From contig CAJYGB010000020.1 in the NCBI GenBank assembly GCA_913774355.1, forward strand, positions 1 through 64,000: DNA of 64,000 nucleotides, given 5' to 3'. A program made the position numbers and the translations under genes. Each line of letters begins with the position of its first letter. The stretch's first letter is position 1. The DNA is from an uncultured Chryseobacterium sp. (GTDB lineage Bacteria > Bacteroidota > Bacteroidia > Flavobacteriales > Weeksellaceae). Below are positions 1 to 7,534 of the stretch, piece after piece. The notes beneath the pieces were generated by a model. That model saw only the letters and a program-made list of their open reading frames with translations. It did not search any database and was not told the DNA's origin.

Positions 1-72
1 TTCTTCGCAATCCAAATCTGTTTTAAAGCGTTCAGCAAACTCCAGAAGGTTTTGACCCTTAAAAATTTCCAT
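1..72 (-). CDS. IS1595-family transposase, N-terminal fragment (runs off left edge)
   Basis: The minus strand opens with an ATG at 72 and stays open to the window edge for 24 codons. It reads MEIFKGQNLLEFAERF, followed by a lysine/threonine/aspartate stretch and a first cysteine. From memory this start matches flavobacterial IS1595-type (ISXO2-like) transposases, where the cysteine begins a zinc-ribbon ahead of the DDE domain. Only the N-terminus is visible, so integrity cannot be judged. A hairpin about 80-110 nt upstream may be the element end. The call rests on recognition of a short segment. Confidence 0.6.
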   Translation of the reverse strand, partial: MEIFKGQNLLEFAERFKTDLDCEE

Positions 73-186
73 AAAAATCCAGTTTTTCAGTACTTTAAAG
101 ATATGAAATTATCTAATGACCTCTATTTTTCTTTTCTATACATAAAAAAATGCCCCTAAAAAGTGTCTAACTTTTTGGGGGCAGTC
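1..186 (-). mobile_element. Probable terminal part of an IS1595-like insertion sequence
   Basis: The transposase start (72 downwards) is followed outward by about 80 nt of AT-rich DNA. Then comes an imperfect inverted repeat at 151-183: TGCCCC-T-AAAAAG, a 7-nt loop, CTTTTT-G-GGGGCA. IS ends of this look (a C-run followed by AAAAAGT) occur in Bacteroidota elements, so the outer boundary may lie near 183-186. The other end and the target duplication are outside the window, so the boundary is tentative. Confidence 0.35.
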
Positions 187-226
187 CAAAATCCCAATTC
201 ATGATTTACGTTTTGACAAAAATAAA

Positions 227-251
227 AAACCTTCCGCAATGCGAAAGGTTT
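227..251 (-). terminator. Terminator of the RNA methyltransferase gene
   Basis: The hairpin AAACCTT-c-CGC / GCG-a-AAGGTTT has a 3-nt loop. An A-run on its left side reads as U-run on the minus strand, directly after the stop of the gene at 261. Confidence 0.7.
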
Positions 252-260
252 CTGTAGCTA

Positions 261-1421
261 TTAATTTTCCAGTTTATGTACTTTTTTCGTGCCCTCGTAC
301 ATTTCATACTGCAGAAAACGGGTTTCCAGTTTCCCGTTGAAAAGCTTGATTTTTCTTGACGGGCGGAGACCGATTTTCTTTACGGCTTCCAGGTCGGATG
401 AGATCAGCCAGGCTAATGTATTCGGGTAATGTGTTTTAAAAGTATCCCCTATTTTCTTATAGAAATCATCATCATTAATAGAGATTCTCTCATCGTATGG
501 CGGATTAAACACCATCAGCAATGGGAAAAGTTCTTTTTTGGAATCGAAGAAATTCTGTTTTTTCACTTCGATCACATCTTCCATTTCAGCAGCTTCGATA
601 TTGATTCTGGCGGCATTCAGCATACGGGCATCGATGTCGTAGCCGACGATTTTCCCGGTAAATTCTTTCACCCGGTTGATCCGGAATTCCTTGATTTTTT
701 TAAACAGATCGGCATCATAATTTTTCCAGTTCTGGAAAGCAAAGCCTCTTCTGAAAATCTGTGCAGGAAGGTCCAGGGCAATCATGGCCGCTTCGATGAG
801 AAGGGTTCCGGAACCGCACATCGGGTCTAGAAAATTTCCTTTTCCGTCCCAGCCTGCGAGCTGAAGCATTCCGCTGGCCAATACTTCATTGATCGGTGCT
901 TCCCCCTGCTCTCTGCGATATCCTCTTTTGAATAATGGATCGCCTGAGGAATCCAGAGAAATGGTAATCAGTTCACGGTCGATGTGAAGGTGAAACTTAA
1001 TATCCGGGTTTCGTGTTTCCACATTCGGACGTCTTTTGAATTTATCCTGAAAATAATCCACGATCGCATCCTTCATTTTTAACGTCACAAATTGCGAGTG
1101 CTTGAAGGTTTCAGAATTCACCGTCGAATCAATGGCAAACGACTGGTCCACATCCATAAAATCTTCCCAGTTAAACTTAAAAAGCCGATCATAGAACTGA
1201 TGCTGGTTGAAAGCCTTAAATTCATGGATCGGAACTAAAATTTTCAGAGCGGTTCTGGAAGAATAGTTAATCTTATATAAAAAGCCTAAATCACCTTCAC
1301 AGTTTACGGCACGGTTTTTCACTTCAACCTTTCGTCCGCCCAGCTTTTTAATCTCTTCCGCAAGAATATGCTCCAATCCGAAGAATGTTTTTATCTGGAT
1401 CTGTATATTTTCTGTATTCAT
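261..1421 (-). CDS. THUMP-domain class I SAM-dependent RNA methyltransferase (RlmL N-terminal-half type)
   Basis: This 386-residue protein belongs to the COG0116 family, which methylates guanine N2 in RNA; E. coli RlmL modifies G2445 of 23S rRNA. Residues ~1-160 form the ferredoxin-like/THUMP part. Residues ~165-380 form the Rossmann methyltransferase, with SAM-binding DPMCGSGT at about 199-206, an acidic GYDID after strand 2, and the catalytic NPPY motif at 306-309 that flips the guanine base. It corresponds to the RlmL half only; the RlmK half of the E. coli fusion is absent, as usual in Bacteroidota. The start is set by the conserved N-terminus and by a -7 box only 5 nt upstream. It is monocistronic, with its own terminator at 227-251. 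The exact target nucleotide is not shown by sequence. Confidence 0.9.
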   Translation of the reverse strand: MNTENIQIQIKTFFGLEHILAEEIKKLGGRKVEVKNRAVNCEGDLGFLYKINYSSRTALKILVPIHEFKAFNQHQFYDRLFKFNWEDFMDVDQSFAIDSTVNSETFKHSQFVTLKMKDAIVDYFQDKFKRRPNVETRNPDIKFHLHIDRELITISLDSSGDPLFKRGYRREQGEAPINEVLASGMLQLAGWDGKGNFLDPMCGSGTLLIEAAMIALDLPAQIFRRGFAFQNWKNYDADLFKKIKEFRINRVKEFTGKIVGYDIDARMLNAARINIEAAEMEDVIEVKKQNFFDSKKELFPLLMVFNPPYDERISINDDDFYKKIGDTFKTHYPNTLAWLISSDLEAVKKIGLRPSRKIKLFNGKLETRFLQYEMYEGTKKVHKLEN

Positions 1422-1426
1422 AATGC

Positions 1427-1434
1427 AAAAATAC
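1427..1434 (-). promoter_or_regulatory. -7 promoter element for the RNA methyltransferase gene
   Basis: On the minus strand this reads TATTTTTG, matching the Bacteroidota -7 consensus TAnnTTTG. Its last base is 5 nt from the ATG, so the transcript would have almost no leader. No clear -33 TTTG is seen. Confidence 0.55.
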
Positions 1435-1532
1435 GATTTTTAGTGGTTGGTTATCAGCCTACCGGCAAGAGAAATCGCTGTGACCTTTGAAAACCATGGG
1501 TTAACCGCTGCGGACAGTCGGTCAAAAAACAC

Positions 1533-1540
1533 TATTTTTG
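1533..1540 (+). promoter_or_regulatory. -7 promoter element for the methyltransferase/ZIP pair
   Basis: TATTTTTG lies 4 nt before the ATG at 1545. The expected transcription start falls on or just after the ATG, suggesting a leaderless message. Confidence 0.55.
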
Positions 1541-1544
1541 CAGG

Positions 1545-2273
1545 ATGGAATGGTTTGAATCTTGGTTTGATACCCCTTATTATCATTTACTGTATAGCAA
1601 CAGAGACTATACGGAAGCAGAAAACTTCATTACAAAACTTACGGAAGAGCTTGAGCTTCCTAAAAACTCCAGGATCATTGATCTGGCGTGTGGTAAAGGA
1701 CGGCATTCTGTTTTCCTCAATAAGCTCGGCTATGATGTTTTGGGCCTTGATCTTTCGAGACAAAGCATAGAATATGACAAACAGTTTGAAAACCAGACCC
1801 TGCTTTTCGACGTTCATGATATGAGAAACCCAATCGATGCCGATCCTATGGATGCGGTTTTCAATCTTTTTACCAGTTTCGGGTATTTCGATAATGAAAA
1901 TGATGATAAGAAAGTATTTCAATCGGTGTACAATGTGCTGAAGCCGGACGGATATTTTGTTCTCGATTACCTGAATGAAGAATTCGTAAGGAGGAATATT
2001 GTCCCGGAATCCACTGTAACGAGAGGAAATATCGAATTTAAAATCATGAAGAAAATAGAAGGACGCCATATCGTTAAAGACATCAAATTCGAAGCGGACG
2101 GAAAGCCTTTTCATTTCTTTGAAAAAGTAAAACTTCACACCCTGGAAGCCATCAATTCCTATGCAACGGAATGTGGTTTTGAGAGAATAAAAATATGGGG
2201 CAATTATCAGCTCAACGATTTTGATAAAGAAACCTCAACCCGGTGCATTAATCTATTCAGAAAAAAATCATGA
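1545..2273 (+). CDS. Class I SAM-dependent methyltransferase
   Basis: The 242-residue protein is a compact Rossmann-fold methyltransferase. Motif I DLACGKG lies at 46-52, the motif II acid in GLDLS at about 67-71, and a post-motif region with NLFTSFGYF follows near 100-110, as in Methyltransf_11/25 proteins. The N-terminus MEWFESWFDTPYYH is typical of a conserved flavobacterial subfamily and fixes the start at 1545. The substrate is not evident. Its stop overlaps the start of the ZIP transporter by 4 nt (ATGA), so the two are translationally coupled. A small-molecule or protein target is more likely than DNA, since no NPPY-type motif is present. Confidence 0.85.
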   Translation: MEWFESWFDTPYYHLLYSNRDYTEAENFITKLTEELELPKNSRIIDLACGKGRHSVFLNKLGYDVLGLDLSRQSIEYDKQFENQTLLFDVHDMRNPIDADPMDAVFNLFTSFGYFDNENDDKKVFQSVYNVLKPDGYFVLDYLNEEFVRRNIVPESTVTRGNIEFKIMKKIEGRHIVKDIKFEADGKPFHFFEKVKLHTLEAINSYATECGFERIKIWGNYQLNDFDKETSTRCINLFRKKS

Positions 2274-3004
2274 TTACGGTAATTTTACTGATCGCCAGTG
2301 TAATGGCAGGGGTATTCCTTGGAAAGCATTTCGGTAAAAAAGAAAAACTGGCTAAAAATTTACTCATTTTAAGTGCCGGATTTCTGATCACGATCTGTCT
2401 TAATGAAGTCTTCCCTGAGGTTTATACTTCCGGAACAGGCAGTAATCTCGGAATTTTTGTAATTGGCGGTGTTTTATTACAGATGATCCTTGAAGCTTTA
2501 ACCAAAGGTTTCGAGCATGGCCATTTTCATCATCACAGCGAGCATAACATTTTGCCTGTTGCCTTAATGGTGGGGCTTTTTATTCATGCTTTCATCGAGG
2601 GGATTCCTTTAGCGAACGAAGAGCATGATTTTTCACCTTACCTTTTGGGAATCGTATTTCACAATCTTCCTATCTCATTTATTCTGGGAGCTTTTTTATT
2701 TAACAGAACCGAAGAATCCAAATCGGCTCCATCCTATCCTTCCCTGCTGATTGTTGCTTTATTTGCGCTGGCTTCACCGATGGGAATGTTGTTGGGAAAT
2801 TATTTTAACCCTGACCTGCAGCCTTATTTCCTGGCGATTGTCGGAGGAATTTTCCTGCATATTTCATCTGTGATTATTTTTGAAAGCAATAAAAACCATA
2901 ACATCGACTGGACAAAGATCGGATTGGTTATTTTAGGCATTTTCCTGGCATTGGTAATGCACCTGTTTCACGGCCATTCTCATATGGGACACACCGGACT
3001 TTAA
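2270..3004 (+). CDS. ZIP family divalent metal (zinc/iron) transporter
   Basis: This 244-residue inner-membrane protein has about eight hydrophobic segments. A His-rich loop (HGHFHHHSEH, ~83-92) follows TM3. TM4 carries HAFIEGIPL (~106-114) and TM5 HNLPIS (~131-136); the His/Glu residues of these two helices form the metal site in ZIP proteins. A second His cluster (HGHSHMGH) ends the protein. ZIP carriers import Zn2+ or other divalent ions into the cytoplasm. It overlaps the upstream methyltransferase by 4 nt and ends before a strong bidirectional terminator. Specificity cannot be assigned; no Zur-like site is obvious. Confidence 0.9.
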   Translation: MITVILLIASVMAGVFLGKHFGKKEKLAKNLLILSAGFLITICLNEVFPEVYTSGTGSNLGIFVIGGVLLQMILEALTKGFEHGHFHHHSEHNILPVALMVGLFIHAFIEGIPLANEEHDFSPYLLGIVFHNLPISFILGAFLFNRTEESKSAPSYPSLLIVALFALASPMGMLLGNYFNPDLQPYFLAIVGGIFLHISSVIIFESNKNHNIDWTKIGLVILGIFLALVMHLFHGHSHMGHTGL

Positions 3005-3016
3005 TTTATTGTAAAG

Positions 3017-3047
3017 ACTGGAAAAAAGGAAGCTGGAGCCGGAATTT
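3017..3047 (-). repeat. Dispersed intergenic repeat R3 (inverted copy)
   Basis: A degenerate copy of an element whose other orientation reads CCAGCATCCAGCTTCC followed by ATCTTCCAGCC. Here it appears as GGAAGCTGGAGCCGG. Other copies are near 10.87, 13.45, 16.80, 25.13, 43.43 and 58.98 kb. Confidence 0.45.
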
Positions 3048-3167
3048 TTCCTGTCTATTTTACTTTTGATGATCTGTAATATAAAATAATACCTTTTCTT
3101 ATTTATTAGCTTACTCAAATAAAATAAACATTGTCAAATCACATTAATTTACTTAACGATATAGTAC

Positions 3168-3201
3168 AAAAAAGGCTTTGAATCTACTCAAAGCCTTTTT
3201 T
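3168..3201. terminator. Bidirectional terminator between ZIP transporter and FadL-like gene
   Basis: The perfect stem AAAAAAGGCTTTGA / TCAAAGCCTTTTTT has a 6-nt loop, with A-run and T-run on the two sides, between convergent genes. Confidence 0.9.
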
Positions 3202-3224
3202 ATATATCCAGAATTTTCTGCAAA

Positions 3225-4628
3225 TTAGAATTTCCATCCGAAAGTAAGGAAGAAATTATTTCTGATATTCTTTACATCCGATACTGCGTAAGCATCGCTT
3301 GAGATCAGACGGTTCGGAGAATAATATCCCGCTTCATAATTACTGTCTACCTTACCATATAAGAATGGATTGCTGTAATTTGAAGAAATGTTCTGATACG
3401 ACGCATCGATATAGAAAGATCTGAAATCATATCCCAAACCGAACGATAAAGCATTTCTGTTATTTAAAATCAGGTTGCTGTATGATTGATTATCGGTAAT
3501 ACTTCCGTCATTATTATATTTACTGATTGTAAGTGCGTCAATAGGGCTTGAAGCATAAGAATATCCACCTCTCAGTCTGAACTGCTTGATTCTGTACTCC
3601 GCACCTATTTTTAATTCCGACAGGTTTTTATAATTTTCCTTGAAGAAGTCGTTCAGTTCACTTTCCGCATCTCCGTATACTTTATACTTAGGCTTTGTAA
3701 TGCCCAATGTATAATCAACGTTTAAAGCAAAGCTTTTACTGGCAATAAATGCGGCACTTACCGTAGCTTTCATTGGCGTTGTCAGCCTTCTGTTTTCACT
3801 AGCAAAATCGTCTCCTGAAATGGGATCATTGTAATAATTATACCCTCTGTCCATATTCCAGAAAGTCGGTGTTTCCAAAGCCGCTCCTAATCTGAAGTTC
3901 GGGCTCAGTTTTCCGATAACCCCTAATGAAGCGGAGAAACCGTTTGCCTTTTCAGTAAATGGCGTATTCTGCTTACTGAAATATTCAGCGTTTCCGTTGG
4001 ACAGAGAATTAAAAATTGCTGTGTCCGATTGGTCAATCGATGCATTCAGGAAATTCAATCCGGCTCCAAGGTACAGGCTGTTATTGTAATTTGCTCCTAC
4101 CCCGAAGCTTGTCTTCGATAAATACCCGTACCGGTCATAAGCATGCCTTCCGAATGAAGAACTGCTTCCATCCGGAAAATCATAAACCAGGTTGTTGTTT
4201 CCCGGGGTCTCAATATAATTTTCAACCGACTGGTTGGAATAGTTCACTCCGATGTTAATGAACTTCCATGCACTTTCCGTCATCAGCTGAAAAGTCATTA
4301 CCGCCCCTAAATTTCCTAAATCCCCCTTATTAATGCTGTATCCGTAAGACGAACCTGCATAAGATGAAGTGTTCTTATTATTGGTAACGGATAATGTTCC
4401 TGAAATTTCTCCGGAAATAGCTACCCCAAGACCTGCCGGGTTGGTAAGCAGCGAATTCGCATCACCTCCTAAAGCTCCATTGGAACCACCCATCGCATTA
4501 AACTTAGCAGAACCTATATTCGGTGCATTAGAATAAACGTCTATGGTATTTCTAATCACGGAAACATCTTGAGCCTGCGCAAAAAATGCAGCAGAAATAC
4601 TCATTATTGCTAAAGATTTTTTTAACAT
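3225..4628 (-). CDS. OmpP1/FadL-family outer-membrane transporter ('hemin receptor' in many annotations)
   Basis: The 467-residue protein has a signal peptide (MLKKSLAIMSISAAFFAQAQ, cleavage near 20). The N-terminal plug-like region contains NAMGGSNGALGGDANSLLTNPAGLG-type sequence (~44-68), the signature of FadL/OmpP1 barrels. Alternating aromatic beta-strands run to the end, closing with TFGWKF, a C-terminal aromatic as in barrel proteins. The family moves hydrophobic compounds across the outer membrane; the Bacteroidota branch is often labelled hemin receptor without proof. It sits 29 nt downstream of the Gly/Trp-rich lipoprotein gene on the same strand, so the two are probably co-transcribed. 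Substrate is unknown. Confidence 0.85.
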   Translation of the reverse strand: MLKKSLAIMSISAAFFAQAQDVSVIRNTIDVYSNAPNIGSAKFNAMGGSNGALGGDANSLLTNPAGLGVAISGEISGTLSVTNNKNTSSYAGSSYGYSINKGDLGNLGAVMTFQLMTESAWKFINIGVNYSNQSVENYIETPGNNNLVYDFPDGSSSSFGRHAYDRYGYLSKTSFGVGANYNNSLYLGAGLNFLNASIDQSDTAIFNSLSNGNAEYFSKQNTPFTEKANGFSASLGVIGKLSPNFRLGAALETPTFWNMDRGYNYYNDPISGDDFASENRRLTTPMKATVSAAFIASKSFALNVDYTLGITKPKYKVYGDAESELNDFFKENYKNLSELKIGAEYRIKQFRLRGGYSYASSPIDALTISKYNNDGSITDNQSYSNLILNNRNALSFGLGYDFRSFYIDASYQNISSNYSNPFLYGKVDSNYEAGYYSPNRLISSDAYAVSDVKNIRNNFFLTFGWKF

Positions 4629-4657
4629 TATTTTTTTAAATAGTTATTATGTTTACA

Positions 4658-5734
4658 TTATCTGCCACCTCGGAAGCCTCCGCCTCCGCCGCCTCCGGAT
4701 CTGAAGCCGCCGCCGCTTCCGCCGCCAAAGCCGCCGCCCCCTGAGCGGAAACCGCCGCCGCTGGAATTATTGAATCCACCGCCGTTATTTCTAAATCCAC
4801 CATCATATCTTGGCTGCGATGGTTGCTGATAGTTATAGTTCTGTCTTGGCTGACCCTGATTACGGAAACCGCCCTGTGCTCTTACCCCGTTCTGGCCGCT
4901 TCTGAATCCACCGCTGGTATTTCCCTGTCGGAAACCTCCGTTTGTTCCCCGGAAGCCTCCGTAATTCGTATTGGAATCGGAATTTCTGAATCCGCCGGAA
5001 TTGGTGTTGCTTCTTCGCATTCCTCCGGATGTTACGCCATATTTATTGCCAAAACTGCCGTTGTAACTGTTAAACCCTCTGCCGTTTGCGCTACTTCTTC
5101 TGTAGGGAGCATAATAACCGCCGCCCCAGTATCCGCCGCCATACCCCCAACCGTATGGATAACCCCATCCCCAGTATGGATTATAAGCGCCGTACCAGCT
5201 ACCATAAGGATAGCCCCAGCCCATATTCCAGCCACCGTAACCGCCCCAGCCCCATGAGCCTCCCCATGAAAGTCCGAGACTCCAGCCGTAACCGCCATAG
5301 CCACCCCATCCCCAGTAAGGATTGTAGCCGCCATACATCCCCCAACCCCAAGGACCTCCCCAGCCCCAGGAATTATCGTAGTAATTGGTCTGGCTTCCGG
5401 CATAGCTGCCCCAGTCTGAATCGGTTGCGGTATTGTTCCATGAGTAATTGTTCCATGAGTCGTATTTCCCTTCTCTGGAATTCATTTCTGCATTCTGAAC
5501 AACGTTTGAATCGTCCTGATAGTAATTATAATCTTCTCCTACCCTGTTTCCTCTGTCATTGATAATTACGCCTTCAGGAAGCGTATCTTTATTCGGGTCG
5601 TAATAAACGCCGTCGGTCTCGCTGTAGCCACCCATCTGGGCACCGCAGGACATCAAGATCAATCCGCCTGCTATGGTTAGAATCCCTTTGGATTTTAGCA
5701 CGCCAAGCAAATTTTTATGTATATTTTTTTTCAT
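4658..5734 (-). CDS. Gly/Trp/Tyr/Asn-rich surface lipoprotein, function unknown
   Basis: The 358-residue protein begins with a lipoprotein signal: a hydrophobic run (GILTIAGGLIL) and lipobox LMSC with Cys30. Residues ~35-110 are polar (Asp/Asn/Tyr). Residues ~110-215 are dominated by Gly, Trp and Tyr (repeats such as NPYWGWGGYGGYGW). Residues 215-358 are low-complexity Gly/Arg/Asn/Phe with recurrent GGFR units, ending GGFRGGR. There is no recognisable catalytic domain. Homologues next to proS in flavobacteria are sometimes wrongly labelled prolyl-tRNA synthetase. Such composition suggests an extended, aromatic surface polymer. It lies upstream of the FadL-like gene and is divergent from proS. 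Confidence 0.8.
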   Translation of the reverse strand: MKKNIHKNLLGVLKSKGILTIAGGLILMSCGAQMGGYSETDGVYYDPNKDTLPEGVIINDRGNRVGEDYNYYQDDSNVVQNAEMNSREGKYDSWNNYSWNNTATDSDWGSYAGSQTNYYDNSWGWGGPWGWGMYGGYNPYWGWGGYGGYGWSLGLSWGGSWGWGGYGGWNMGWGYPYGSWYGAYNPYWGWGYPYGWGYGGGYWGGGYYAPYRRSSANGRGFNSYNGSFGNKYGVTSGGMRRSNTNSGGFRNSDSNTNYGGFRGTNGGFRQGNTSGGFRSGQNGVRAQGGFRNQGQPRQNYNYQQPSQPRYDGGFRNNGGGFNNSSGGGFRSGGGGFGGGSGGGFRSGGGGGGGFRGGR

Positions 5735-5761
5735 GATAACGTAAAAATTTTTTATTTAAAT

Positions 5762-5769
5762 TATATTTG
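5762..5769 (+). promoter_or_regulatory. -7 promoter element for proS
   Basis: TATATTTG fits TAnnTTTG and lies 112 nt before the proS ATG, leaving a long leader. The -33 position is T-rich without an exact TTTG. Confidence 0.55.
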
Positions 5770-5785
5770 CAGTCTGTACCAAAAA

Positions 5786-5837
5786 TGTACCATCAGCACC
5801 GGTACAAAAATCTATCAAAAATAGATTTTTATTTTTA
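5786..5837 (+). promoter_or_regulatory. Two consecutive hairpins in the proS leader; attenuator-like
   Basis: The first stem is TGTACC (5786-5791) / GGTACA (5801-5806). The second is AAAAATCTAT (5806-5815) / ATAGATTTTT (5821-5830) with a 5-nt loop, followed by ATTTTTA. Both lie between the putative promoter and the ATG. The stems abut and share A5806, so they compete only marginally. A regulatory role is inference. Confidence 0.35.
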
Positions 5838-5881
5838 GATAACAATAATTGGAATAAGTTAAAAATATTAAAAAAAAATTA

Positions 5882-7357
5882 ATGGCAAAATTAACCTCAA
5901 GAAGCGAAGATTACAGCAAATGGTATAATGAGTTGGTGGTGAAAGCCGACTTAGCTGAGAACTCAGGAGTACGAGGATGTATGGTAATTAAACCGTATGG
6001 CTATGCGATCTGGGAGAAAATGCGTGATGAAATGGACAGAAAGTTCAAAGAAACAGGTCACGTAAATGCTTATTTCCCGCTGTTTGTGCCCAAAAGCTTG
6101 TTTGAGGCTGAAGAAAAAAATGCAGAAGGTTTTGCTAAAGAATGTGCCGTGGTTACCCATTACCGTTTAAAAACGGATCCAAATAATCCATCTAAATTAA
6201 TCGTGGATCCGGATGCCAAACTGGAAGAAGAACTAATCGTACGCCCGACTTCAGAAGCGATTATCTGGAACACCTATAAAAACTGGATCCAATCCTACAG
6301 GGATCTGCCAATATTAATTAACCAGTGGGCCAATGTGGTACGTTGGGAAATGCGGACGCGTCTTTTCCTGAGAACAGCTGAATTCTTGTGGCAGGAAGGC
6401 CACACGGCGCATGCTACGAAAGAAGAAGCCGTAGAAGAAGCGGAGAAAATGAATAAAGTATATGCCGATTTTGCCGAAAACTTTATGGCCATTCCGGTAA
6501 TCCAGGGACTGAAGACGCCTTCCGAACGATTTGCGGGGGCTGACGAAACCTACTGTATCGAAGCTTTAATGCAGGACGGGAAAGCTTTACAGGCAGGAAC
6601 TTCCCACTTCCTGGGACAGAATTTCGCCAAGGCTTTCGACGTTAAGTTCACAAATAAAGAAGGAAAAATAGAGCACGCCTGGGCGACTTCATGGGGAACT
6701 TCAACCCGTCTGATGGGTGCTTTGATCATGACCCATTCCGATGATTTCGGACTGGTGCTTCCTCCGACACTGGCTCCGATTCAGGTCGTAATTGTTCCGA
6801 TATTTAAAGGAGAAGAACAGTTGGCACAGATCAGCGAAGTGGCAATGGATATCCAGGCTAAACTAAGAGCAAAAGGAATTTCCGTAAAATTCGATAACGA
6901 TACGCAGAATAAACCGGGCTGGAAATTTGCCGAATATGAGCTAAAAGGGGTTCCGGTAAGAATTGCCATGGGCCCTAGAGACCTGGAAAACAATTCTGTT
7001 GAAGTTGCCAGAAGGGATAATTTAACAAAAGAAGTGCGCGCGATCGAAGGTATTGATTCTTATATTGAAGAGTTGCTCAAAACCATTCAGAAAGATATCT
7101 ATACGAAAGCATTTGAATTCAGAAAGAACAACATCACGAAAGTTGACACATACGAAGAATTCAAAAAAGTGCTGGAGGAAAAAGGAGGTTTCATTTATGC
7201 CCATTGGGATGGAACTGCTGAGGAAGAAGAGCAAATTAAAGATGAAACCAAAGCAACGATCCGTTGTATTCCTTTAGATGATGATATCGAAGAAGGTGTT
7301 TCAATGGTTTCAGGAAAACCTTCTCAAAGAAGGGTTTTATTTGCAAAAGCGTACTAG
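5882..7357 (+). CDS. proS: Prolyl-tRNA synthetase, archaeal/eukaryotic-like type
   Basis: ProRS charges tRNA-Pro with proline in the cytoplasm. The 491-residue length and lack of the editing insertion between motifs 2 and 3 mark the short, eukaryote-like class (bacterial type is ~570 residues). Visible class II elements are RPTSEAIIW (121-129), motif 2 around [20 protein letters not shown] (154-173) and motif 3 near [16 protein letters not shown] (~272-287). Residues ~295-400 form the anticodon-binding domain. The C-terminal zinc-type domain is present without its Cys cluster, and the chain ends RVLFAKAY with the terminal Tyr typical of this class. The start follows an A-rich tract; no SD site is seen. 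A strong terminator follows at 7431. Confidence 0.95.
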   Translation: MAKLTSRSEDYSKWYNELVVKADLAENSGVRGCMVIKPYGYAIWEKMRDEMDRKFKETGHVNAYFPLFVPKSLFEAEEKNAEGFAKECAVVTHYRLKTDPNNPSKLIVDPDAKLEEELIVRPTSEAIIWNTYKNWIQSYRDLPILINQWANVVRWEMRTRLFLRTAEFLWQEGHTAHATKEEAVEEAEKMNKVYADFAENFMAIPVIQGLKTPSERFAGADETYCIEALMQDGKALQAGTSHFLGQNFAKAFDVKFTNKEGKIEHAWATSWGTSTRLMGALIMTHSDDFGLVLPPTLAPIQVVIVPIFKGEEQLAQISEVAMDIQAKLRAKGISVKFDNDTQNKPGWKFAEYELKGVPVRIAMGPRDLENNSVEVARRDNLTKEVRAIEGIDSYIEELLKTIQKDIYTKAFEFRKNNITKVDTYEEFKKVLEEKGGFIYAHWDGTAEEEEQIKDETKATIRCIPLDDDIEEGVSMVSGKPSQRRVLFAKAY

Positions 7358-7430
7358 AACAATATTTGACATTTGATCTGATTAAACAGATGAAAGGCTA
7401 AATTCTTTAGCTGCTTATCCTAAAATTATA

Positions 7431-7469
7431 AATCTGCAGAAGTTCCCGGAATTTCTGCAGATTTTTTTT
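7431..7469 (+). terminator. Terminator of proS
   Basis: The stem AATCTGCAGAA / TTCTGCAGATT is followed by TTTTTT. Confidence 0.9.
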
Positions 7470-7534
7470 GTGGGAGGTATTTGGACTATTTTTTGTTACT
7501 TTTTATTCCAACATTAATCTCAAAATATTTTATT

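Noticed and set aside
5032..5403. Frame within the Gly-rich lipoprotein gene coding Ala/Gly/Thr-rich protein
   Set aside because: Shadow of a low-complexity GC-rich gene in another frame; the lipoprotein frame has a lipobox and biased repeats that make sense.
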